The position numbers and the translations under genes were made by a program. Source: Elusimicrobiota bacterium (GTDB lineage Bacteria; Elusimicrobiota; Elusimicrobia; JACQPE01). Taken from it: a stretch of 64,000 nt of DNA. The stretch is taken from the NCBI GenBank assembly GCA_016180815.1, contig JACPAN010000008.1, forward strand, positions 62,001-126,000, written 5' to 3'. The notes beneath the pieces are model-generated. The model was not told the DNA's origin. It ran no database searches and was given only the letters and a program-made list of their open reading frames with translations. Positions within the stretch are counted from its first letter, which is position 1. Each line of letters starts with the position of its first letter. Shown piece by piece: positions 23,633 through 30,184 of this stretch.

Positions 23633-24663
23633 TGTTCGCAGACCGGGAGCTCGGCTTATCATTGAGTCTGTCGGTCGGTTTTCACATCGGGCTTTTTCTT
23701 CTCTATATCTATCTGATTACCAACACTCCGAAGGCGGATATGACCACGGTTACGGATGTGGATCTTATTTTGCCGGCCTTCCTGAAAATGGCCCTTCCTC
23801 AACTTCCGGCGCGCGCCATGCAGGAGCCGGTTATTAAAGAGGACCGCAAACTGAATATCCCCCGGATGCTCGAGGAGCGTCAAGGCCGCGTTGAAACCCG
23901 TTCCGAGCTGAAAATGGCCTTGTCGCAAAAAAGCATGAATTTAGCCGAAGCTGCGGCTAAAAATATCGCGCATCGCGAAACCGGCCAGGTTCCTATGGCC
24001 GCAGCCCTTGAATTTGAGGAGATCGGGGCGCGTCGCGCGCCTGCTTTGCCTGCGGACTTAACCATGGAAAATACGGGGCTGCCCACGTTCAAACCGAAGA
24101 CGCTGGGCGAGGTCAATGCGTTTGTGGCCGAACAGCGCCGTCGCCCAGTGGCTCCGGCCGGATTGGCGCCCCAGGCCGTCGGGACGCAGGCGGCTTCGGG
24201 TTCAGGCGGCGGCTCGCGAGTTTCATCCATGTTCTCGGCGCCGGCCTTGGATTTTGGGGGAGGCGGGCAAGGCGGCAGTCCCAGGGGCCGGGCGAAAGTC
24301 GAACCATTAGCGGCCGCTCCTGCGCCGGCAAGGCAAAAAAAGCCCATCGAACAGATTACCGCCCCGTCGCGGCCGGTTGAAATCACGGGGCCCTTGAGCC
24401 AGCGCAAAGTGGTTCGCATGTCCTTGCCGCCGTATCCTTCTTGGGCCAAGGACCAGGGAATTTTAGAAGCTGCGGTATCGATCCGGTTTAATGTGTCCAG
24501 AGACGGCCGCGTGTTGCCGGACATGCGCATCGAGCGCAGTTCAGGCTACGGAGCGCTCGATCGCCTAGCCATGGATGCTTTAAAAAATTGGGTTTTTGCG
24601 CCTGTTGATTCGGGTCCGGACAAGCAATGGGGCGTGATTACGTTCAGGTTTGTTTTGGAATAG
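23632..24663 (+). CDS. TonB-like energy-transducing protein
   Basis: The 343-residue protein has an N-terminal membrane anchor (about 10-30: LSLSLSVGFHIGLFLLYIYL), a long periplasmic linker (35-260) rich in Ala, Pro, Gln and Gly, and a C-terminal TonB domain. The domain shows LPPYPSWAKDQGILEAAVSI, RDGRVLPDMRIERSSGY and ALKNWVFAPVD. TonB/TolA-type proteins carry the energy of the TolQR complex to outer-membrane partners. No TonB-dependent receptor is nearby, so the partner may be the Ig/OmpA protein or the TPR protein of this operon. Confidence 0.85.
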   Translation: MFADRELGLSLSLSVGFHIGLFLLYIYLITNTPKADMTTVTDVDLILPAFLKMALPQLPARAMQEPVIKEDRKLNIPRMLEERQGRVETRSELKMALSQKSMNLAEAAAKNIAHRETGQVPMAAALEFEEIGARRAPALPADLTMENTGLPTFKPKTLGEVNAFVAEQRRRPVAPAGLAPQAVGTQAASGSGGGSRVSSMFSAPALDFGGGGQGGSPRGRAKVEPLAAAPAPARQKKPIEQITAPSRPVEITGPLSQRKVVRMSLPPYPSWAKDQGILEAAVSIRFNVSRDGRVLPDMRIERSSGYGALDRLAMDALKNWVFAPVDSGPDKQWGVITFRFVLE

Positions 24664-24675
24664 AGGGGTGATGAT

Positions 24676-25602
24676 ATGAAAAAGTTATTTTTAACGATTT
24701 TATCCGCAGCCTGCGGTTTATGTCCGGTTTTCGCTCAGGAACAGAAAGCGGGCGAGCTCGGCGAAGTTGTGATTAAAGCCGAAGAAAAAGAAAGTCCCAG
24801 CATTTCCAAGCCTGCGTTGGGGCTCAATGTGGACGTTTACGAAACGGTCAGGGATTCTTTAAAACCCAAGGAATTGCTGTTATTGGCCGATTCTCCGGCG
24901 GCTCTTTCCTTCAATAAAAGCTCCCCCACGGTGCTCAGGAACCGGCGCGTGATCGAGCCGTGGCGCACGGCTTTGGCCGAGGATATCGATTTAAATTTTC
25001 AGCCTCTCCAAAAATTGAGTCAGGTGTTGGGCCGCAGCGTCACCCATAAAGAAACCAAGAATTTTCGTTGGAGTCTCAATATTGCCGATGAGGAAGGCAA
25101 GGTCTTCCATCGTTTTTCGGGCGACGATCATCCGCCCAAGGAGCTTCGATGGAACGGCGTCGCGCAAGACGGCGCGTTGATGAAAGCGGGGCAGGCCTAT
25201 TCCGCGGTTTACCAGTTTACCGACGCTCTTGGCGTTAATCATACGGCCATGGACCGGCCCATTAAATTTGCCGGAGTCGTTCACCGCGAGAGCGCCGGCA
25301 TTACGGCCGGCCTTGATTCCGGCATTCTGTTCGGGCCGGCTAAGGACGCCCGGCAAATCGTTAAGCCCCAGGGCGATTATTTAATGCGTTCGGCCGTCGA
25401 TTGGATCAAGCGCCGGCATTTCGGCGCCGCGCTGCATGTGCGCGTTTACGCCAAAGACGCGTCTTTGGCTGAGGAACAGGCCCAACTGATACGCGCTTAT
25501 TTGGCTCAGGAACTGATGGTTTCCCCGCAGGCCATTGCCTGGGAAGGTTTTGCCGCGGCGCATTCCAAGCAGCGCGTTGATTTGTTTGTTTTAAGCCGAT
25601 AA
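24676..25602 (+). CDS. exported Ig-repeat protein with OmpA-like remnant, last gene of the operon
   Basis: The 308-residue protein has a signal peptide (MKKLFLTILSAACGLCPVFAQ). One FlgD-like Ig unit at about 125-205 (RWSLNIADEEGKVFHRFSG, then ELRWNGVAQDGALMKAG) strongly resembles the repeats of the big surface protein. The C-terminal 100 residues (ALHVRVYAKDASLAEEQAQL, AYLAQELMVSPQAIAWEGF) look like a degenerate OmpA fold in which the usual GHTD is replaced. It may be a short partner or cap of the larger protein. GAGGGGTG precedes the ATG. Function is not known. Confidence 0.7.
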   Translation: MKKLFLTILSAACGLCPVFAQEQKAGELGEVVIKAEEKESPSISKPALGLNVDVYETVRDSLKPKELLLLADSPAALSFNKSSPTVLRNRRVIEPWRTALAEDIDLNFQPLQKLSQVLGRSVTHKETKNFRWSLNIADEEGKVFHRFSGDDHPPKELRWNGVAQDGALMKAGQAYSAVYQFTDALGVNHTAMDRPIKFAGVVHRESAGITAGLDSGILFGPAKDARQIVKPQGDYLMRSAVDWIKRRHFGAALHVRVYAKDASLAEEQAQLIRAYLAQELMVSPQAIAWEGFAAAHSKQRVDLFVLSR

Positions 25603-25611
25603 GATCGGATT

Positions 25612-26559
25612 GTGCGCAAGCTCTATCCACCCATCAAACCCTACCGTGAAGGCTTTCTTAAAGTTTCCCCTTTGCATACCATTCATTATGAGGAATCCGG
25701 CAACCCGCGTGGAAAACCAGCGATTTTTCTTCACGGCGGCCCCGGCGGCGGCATTTCCCCTTCCTACCGGCAGTATTTTCATCCCAAAAAATGGCGGCTT
25801 ATTCTTCTCGATCAGCGTGGCTGCGGAAAATCAAGGCCTCATGCCGAGCTTCGTGAAAATACGACCTGGGATTTGGTCGAAGACGTTGAGGCGCTGAGGC
25901 GTTTTTTGGGCATCGAACGTTGGGTTGTTTTCGGCGGCAGTTGGGGTTCCACGCTGAGTTTGGCTTATGCCGAGAAATACCCGCAGTGTTGCCGAGGCCT
26001 GATTTTAAGGGGCATTTTTCTTTTGCGCCGGGCGGAATTGCTTTGGTTTTACCAAGAAGGCGCGAGTTGGATTTTTCCGGATTTTTGGGAGGATTATCTG
26101 CGCCCGATTCCCCCCGCTGAACGTTCGGATATGATGGGGGCCTATTACAAGCGCCTGACAAGCCCCAACGCTAAGATTCGCGGTGAAGCAGCCGGAGCCT
26201 GGACTCTTTGGGAGGGACGGACCAGCAAGTTAAGGCAAGAGCCCGAGCATTTGAAGCGTTTCAAGCTGCCTAGCTTTCAAGATGCGTTTGCCCGAATTGA
26301 ATGCCATTATTTCGTCAACCGCGGATTTTTGAAGCGTGATGATCAACTGTTGCGCGATACCCGCCGTTTGCGCGCAATCCCCGGCGTCATCATCCAGGGC
26401 CGCTACGATATCGTCTGCCCAATGAAAAGCGCCTGGGACCTGCACTGCGCTTGGCCTAAGGCCAAGTTTGTTGTTGTTCCCGACGCCGGTCATACCATGT
26501 ATGAGCCCGGCATTACGGATGCTTTAATTGACGCCACGGACCGTCTCGTTAATCTTTGA
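25612..26559 (+). CDS. pip: proline iminopeptidase (alpha/beta hydrolase, S33)
   Basis: The enzyme removes N-terminal proline from peptides. Oxyanion motif HGGPGG at 41-46, nucleophile elbow GGSWGS with Ser110, Asp266 in GRYDIVCP and His294 in DAGHTMYEPG make a complete catalytic triad, and the 315-residue length is normal. The start is GTG at 25612, ten bases after the preceding stop, so it may be read through from the Tol-like operon, though the function is unrelated. Its 3' end overlaps the permease gene on the other strand by 11 bases. Confidence 0.92.
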   Translation: MRKLYPPIKPYREGFLKVSPLHTIHYEESGNPRGKPAIFLHGGPGGGISPSYRQYFHPKKWRLILLDQRGCGKSRPHAELRENTTWDLVEDVEALRRFLGIERWVVFGGSWGSTLSLAYAEKYPQCCRGLILRGIFLLRRAELLWFYQEGASWIFPDFWEDYLRPIPPAERSDMMGAYYKRLTSPNAKIRGEAAGAWTLWEGRTSKLRQEPEHLKRFKLPSFQDAFARIECHYFVNRGFLKRDDQLLRDTRRLRAIPGVIIQGRYDIVCPMKSAWDLHCAWPKAKFVVVPDAGHTMYEPGITDALIDATDRLVNL

Positions 26560-27523
26560 CCGCAACCGGGATCGCGCGCATTTCTTCCTTCATGTAATAA
26601 AGCATGGCCGGCGCCAAAATGATGCCCGGCACGCCCATCACCGTTTCCCCTACCAAAATACCGACCAAGGTTTGCCACATGGGCAGTTGAATGCTTGAGC
26701 CCACGATGCGGCTGTTGAGAAAATATTCGGCTTTGTGAATGACGATCAAAAAGATTAGGGCGGCGGCGGCCAGCTTAGGGCTGATGGTGATGGCCGTGGC
26801 CACGATAAATGTGTTGCTGATGACATTACCCAAAATGGGCAGGATGCCCACGATAAACGTCATGGGCACAAGAAAATGAACATAGGGGAATCCGGTGGCC
26901 AGCAGGAAAATGGCCGTGGCCGCCGTATTGATGGAGGAGATGATGACTTGAGCCCCTAAAACGCGCTCAAATCCCTCCATGAATTCTTTAATGCGCTGGT
27001 CGAACTCGTGGCGCACCGCGTCAAAAAGATTGGGCCCAAAACGCGTGTCATGCTCCGTAAAAAAGCAGAGCACGGCCACGAACATGCCGGCGATGATATG
27101 GAAAACTTTTTTGGAAAGAAGCCCGCTGGCCTTGGTGATTTCAGGCGCATTTTCTTTCACTGTTTTGATCAGGACTTCGCGGAATTGATAAATGTCGTCG
27201 AAGGGCAGGCTAAAGCCGTAGCGTTCGGCCAGATCGATGACCACGGGGATCGCCGTGTTCGCGATTTTGGGCAGGGTGCTCAATAGCTGCCGGATGAAAT
27301 AGGAAAAAATCCAGACAACCGCCGTGGCCACGATCAGGAAAACCAGGAAGGACAGCCACTGGGCGTAGATTTTTTTCATGCGTTTTAAAAATCGCCGGTT
27401 GGCCAGATCGAGGACCATGTAGGAAAAAAGGCCGGCGAGGAGAACTCCCCCCAGCTTAAGGAAGACGACCCCTAGAACCAGGGTTCCGAAAAGAGCGAAA
27501 GAGACTTTTTTACCCCGGCTCAT
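26549..27523 (-). CDS. AI-2E/PerM-family permease
   Basis: The 324-residue inner-membrane protein has about seven helices: two near 10-35, one near 55-80, then a long loop, and a C-terminal cluster with VHFLVPMTFIVGILPILGNV and WQTLVGILVGETVMGVPGII. The ILPILG...P pattern and the layout match the UPF0118/PerM family. Members have been linked to autoinducer export and Na+/H+ exchange, so the substrate here is open. No Shine-Dalgarno sequence is evident before the ATG at 27523, which is divergent from the DUF971 gene. Confidence 0.85.
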   Translation of the reverse strand: MSRGKKVSFALFGTLVLGVVFLKLGGVLLAGLFSYMVLDLANRRFLKRMKKIYAQWLSFLVFLIVATAVVWIFSYFIRQLLSTLPKIANTAIPVVIDLAERYGFSLPFDDIYQFREVLIKTVKENAPEITKASGLLSKKVFHIIAGMFVAVLCFFTEHDTRFGPNLFDAVRHEFDQRIKEFMEGFERVLGAQVIISSINTAATAIFLLATGFPYVHFLVPMTFIVGILPILGNVISNTFIVATAITISPKLAAAALIFLIVIHKAEYFLNSRIVGSSIQLPMWQTLVGILVGETVMGVPGIILAPAMLYYMKEEMRAIPVAVKD

Positions 27524-27573
27524 TGGTGCCTATAGGTTAACACCCATTTGACCTTGACGCTAGCGGATTTTGG

Positions 27574-27579
27574 GATAAT
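27574..27579 (+). promoter_or_regulatory. -10 box giving a likely leaderless DUF971 mRNA
   Basis: GATAAT ends five bases before the ATG at 27585. TTGACC (27548-27553) and TTGACG (27554-27559) lie upstream but at 20 and 14 bases, so the -35 assignment is uncertain. Confidence 0.4.
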
Positions 27580-27584
27580 AAACA

Positions 27585-27926
27585 ATGCTGATGAAAATCC
27601 CGATCGATGAACCGCAACGCATCGAATCCGCAGCTCAACGGGAACTTAGAATAACCTGGAAGGACGGCCATGAGTCCGTTTATGGCTATGCCTATCTCCG
27701 GCGGCTGTGCCGCTGCGCCTTGTGCCGCCATGAATGGACCGGACAGCCGATGTTGGATCCTAAAAGCATTCCCGACGATTTAAAGGCCCTGAAGGTGTTC
27801 CCTAGAGGAAATTATGCATTGAGCTTTGATTTTTCAGACGGACATACCACGGGTATTTATAGCTTTGAATTTTTGCGGCAAATCTGCCCCTGTCCGGATT
27901 GCGTACGGCGATCGGCATTCTCTTAG
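27585..27926 (+). CDS. DUF971 domain protein
   Basis: The 113-residue protein shows the DUF971 pattern RELRITWKDGHESVYGYAYL, RRLCRCALCRHEW and HTTGIYSFEFLRQICPCPDC. The domain is also found fused to Fe-S carriers and in gamma-butyrobetaine hydroxylase N-termini, where it binds zinc; here the Cys clusters CRCALC and CPCPDC are richer than usual. A role in Fe-S or metal handling is plausible, but no partner adjoins it; an Mrp-type ATPase is encoded 19 kb away. The next gene starts directly after the stop. Confidence 0.8.
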   Translation: MLMKIPIDEPQRIESAAQRELRITWKDGHESVYGYAYLRRLCRCALCRHEWTGQPMLDPKSIPDDLKALKVFPRGNYALSFDFSDGHTTGIYSFEFLRQICPCPDCVRRSAFS

Positions 27927-28928
27927 ATGCGCATGAGGCGGTTGATTGCAGGAACAACGATGATCACCATAGGGCTGGCTCCACTTGACGCTTTAGCCGG
28001 AACTCGATTGGCGCGCGGCGCCTGGACCGCCGACAACTACCATGCTTTGGCCGCTTTTCTGCACCGCTCCGAAAATATTTACGGGCCGAAGGTGGCTGTT
28101 TTTGACTTCGACAACACCTGCATCCTCAACGATATCGGCGACGCTGTTTTCTACTACATGACGGACGAGGCCTTGTTCGATTTTGAAACGATTTTGGCGG
28201 ATCCTTCGCTCTGGGCGTATTTTGCCAAAGGCGAAGAGAATCCGGTCCTGCAGGCGATCGAGGCGTTCGTCAAGGAAAAAAAGTCTTTCTATCCCCGTTA
28301 CCGTAAAACGCTTTATAAGGCCTACGATGATCTCTGCGACATGGCGGGCAACGAAACTTGCTATGGCTGGGTCGTGCGCCTTCAGGCCGGCAAAACGCCC
28401 TATGAGATGCGGCAAATTGCGGCCCGGGCTCTTAAGAGAGAATTAAAAAAGCCCGTCGGCCGGGACATGGTTTTAGCCGGCGAGGACGATCGCCTTCCCC
28501 TGGCTTTTAATACCGGCATTCGGCCTTATCAAGAAATCAGCAATTTGATGCGGGTTTTAAAGGGCGCCGGGTTCGATATTTGGATTGTTTCAGCCTCAGG
28601 CCAATATATCGTCGAAGCTGCGTCCCGCAAGCTTTTCGGAGTGCCTGCGCAGCGCGTGATCGGCGTGCGCTCGCGTCTGCAAGGCGGACGGCTGAGCGCG
28701 GATATTGAACTGATGACTTATCGGGCCGGCAAGGTGCGGGCCATCGATCAGGTGATCGGTTTTCGCCCGCTATTTGCAGCCGGCGACAGCGACACGGATT
28801 GGGAAATGCTTGATTATGCCCAGGACTTGCGTTTGGTGATTGATCGCGGCAAAGCCGTTTCTCGCCATGCCGTCGAAGAAAAAGCCACGGGCAAAGCCTG
28901 GCTGATTCAGCCTAAGTTTTTGCAGTAG
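27927..28928 (+). CDS. exported HAD-superfamily phosphatase
   Basis: The 333-residue protein has a hydrophobic N-terminus (about 5-25, ending ALAGT) that looks like a signal peptide. HAD motif I is AVFDFDNTC with Asp60 and Asp62. Motif II lies in FDIWIVSASGQYIVEAASRK, and motif IV in PLFAAGDSDTDWEMLDYA. The arrangement with an insertion between motifs I and II fits phosphoserine-phosphatase-like class C1 enzymes. Export makes a periplasmic phosphatase for small phosphate esters likely. It is co-transcribed with the DUF971 gene without any gap. Confidence 0.82.
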   Translation: MRMRRLIAGTTMITIGLAPLDALAGTRLARGAWTADNYHALAAFLHRSENIYGPKVAVFDFDNTCILNDIGDAVFYYMTDEALFDFETILADPSLWAYFAKGEENPVLQAIEAFVKEKKSFYPRYRKTLYKAYDDLCDMAGNETCYGWVVRLQAGKTPYEMRQIAARALKRELKKPVGRDMVLAGEDDRLPLAFNTGIRPYQEISNLMRVLKGAGFDIWIVSASGQYIVEAASRKLFGVPAQRVIGVRSRLQGGRLSADIELMTYRAGKVRAIDQVIGFRPLFAAGDSDTDWEMLDYAQDLRLVIDRGKAVSRHAVEEKATGKAWLIQPKFLQ

Positions 28929-28930
28929 GG

Positions 28931-29254
28931 TTAGTCCAACCCGCCTGGCATACAGCCTCCGCCGCCGCAGGCTTCTGGACCGCAAGGGCTCGATGCCTCA
29001 GGAGCGGATTCCGAGACTCCCTGGGAAGCGACTTTAGGGATATCACTGGAAACTTTCACCACTTTGCCCAAAGCCCGGTCAAAAATGTACGAGCCGGTAA
29101 CGCCTGCGTTGCCATTGGCGGCCATTGCGGCCTGGACGGCCCGCGCCGGTGTCCTTGTCGCGGCCGCGGTTTTTATCTTATTGCCGTTTTTCTTAGAAGC
29201 GGCTTTGAGCATTGGTTTTTTCTTAAGTGTCGCTGTTTTTTTTATTTTGGGCAT
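28931..29254 (-). CDS. small basic protein with Cys/Gly-rich C-terminal tail
   Basis: The 107-residue product has a Lys/Ala-rich first 45 residues. A conserved-looking middle (SYIFDRALGKVVKVSSDIPK, about 66-85) and a tail CGPEACGGGGCMPGGLD with three cysteines follow. GGGAGGAA precedes the ATG at the right distance, which supports this strand over the hydrophobic frame opposite. The FDRxLGKVVKVS segment recalls the end of FmdB-like small regulatory proteins, but the FmdB zinc ribbon is missing. Metal binding or nucleic-acid binding is possible. It could also be a modified peptide precursor, though no modifying enzyme adjoins it. Confidence 0.6.
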   Translation of the reverse strand: MPKIKKTATLKKKPMLKAASKKNGNKIKTAAATRTPARAVQAAMAANGNAGVTGSYIFDRALGKVVKVSSDIPKVASQGVSESAPEASSPCGPEACGGGGCMPGGLD

Positions 29255-29339
29255 ATAAGATTCCTCCCCACTTAATGATTTCCCCTTAGGGGGTTATCTT
29301 TACTATTATTAAAAAATTCTAAACTTAAAAAGCAAGACC

Positions 29340-30089
29340 ATGAAATTATCGGTTATTTTTTTGGCCTTGGCGTCAACGGCCGGGGCTCAAATGGTCACCC
29401 AAACCACTATTTCCGCGGTCGCCCTCTTGAATCAGGCTCAAGAGGCCTATAATCAGAGAGCTGACATGACCAAGGGCCGCGAAGCGATCGGACTTTGGGA
29501 GTCGGCGCTTAAAGCCGAGTCGGAAAATTATGAATCCCTCTGGAAATTGGCCCGCGCCTATTATTGGCTTGGCAATCGTTTACCTGAAAAAGAGCAGCTG
29601 AATATTTTTACCAAAGGCAAGGAATACGCCGAAAAAGCCGTCAAAACCAAGCCCGGCGGGGTCGAGGGTCATTATTGGCTGGGTGTTTGCCTGGGCCGCT
29701 ACGGCGAGACCAAGGGCATCCTAAAAAGCTTGATGCTGGTCAAACCTATTCGCGACGAAATGGAGACAGTGTTAAAGTTTGACCCCAGGCATGCCGGCGC
29801 TTATCATGTGTTGGGCGTTCTCCATCGAAAGGCTCCCGGAAAACCTTTATCAATCGGTAATAGAAAGAAGGCCCTTCATTACGCCAAAAAGGCGGTCGAA
29901 CTTGATCCCGGCTCGATCAAATACGCCCTCGGCCTGGGCGAGGCTTACGAAGCTTTGGGCGAGGATGAAAAGGCGGTCGAAGCGTTTGAAGAGGTCAAGA
30001 AAATGCCTCCTAATCCCGAATATCTCCCCGAGTCCCTCGAAGACAAAGAAACCGCCGAAAAATTGATCGCCCGGCTTAATAAGAAATAA
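29340..30089 (+). CDS. exported TPR protein (249 aa)
   Basis: A short signal peptide (MKLSVIFLALASTAGAQ) is followed by four to five TPR-like helices: REAIGLWESALKAESENYES, LWKLARAYYWLGN, AGAYHVLGVLHRKAPG and GLGEAYEALGEDEKAVEAFE. Periplasmic location is expected. The spacing of about 80 residues between second and third units fits the family of small TPR proteins often placed before pilus or envelope genes. It stands 96 bases upstream of the pilin operon. No strong Shine-Dalgarno sequence is seen. Confidence 0.75.
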   Translation: MKLSVIFLALASTAGAQMVTQTTISAVALLNQAQEAYNQRADMTKGREAIGLWESALKAESENYESLWKLARAYYWLGNRLPEKEQLNIFTKGKEYAEKAVKTKPGGVEGHYWLGVCLGRYGETKGILKSLMLVKPIRDEMETVLKFDPRHAGAYHVLGVLHRKAPGKPLSIGNRKKALHYAKKAVELDPGSIKYALGLGEAYEALGEDEKAVEAFEEVKKMPPNPEYLPESLEDKETAEKLIARLNKK

Positions 30090-30148
30090 CACGCATCCTG
30101 ATTTTGTTATTTCAAAAAAAGCCCGCCTCAATCAACTGGTGAGTAATC

Positions 30149-30178
30149 TTACATGGCAAGTCTTACTTTTGCTATATA
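30149..30178 (+). promoter_or_regulatory. promoter of the pilin-like operon
   Basis: TTACAT (30149-30154) and TATATA (30173-30178) are 18 bases apart. Six bases lie between the -10 box and the GTG at 30185, so the pilin mRNA would be leaderless. Confidence 0.45.
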
Positions 30179-30184
30179 AACTAA

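Noticed and set aside
23880-24530. 216-codon minus-strand frame opposite the TonB gene
   Set aside because: The TonB domain and linker on the plus strand are clear; the opposite frame is a by-product of Ala/Pro/Gly-rich coding.
29064-29258. Hydrophobic 64-codon frame on the plus strand
   Set aside because: It is fully antisense to the small Cys-tailed gene, which has a ribosome site and a protein-like core; no ribosome site precedes the plus-strand frame.
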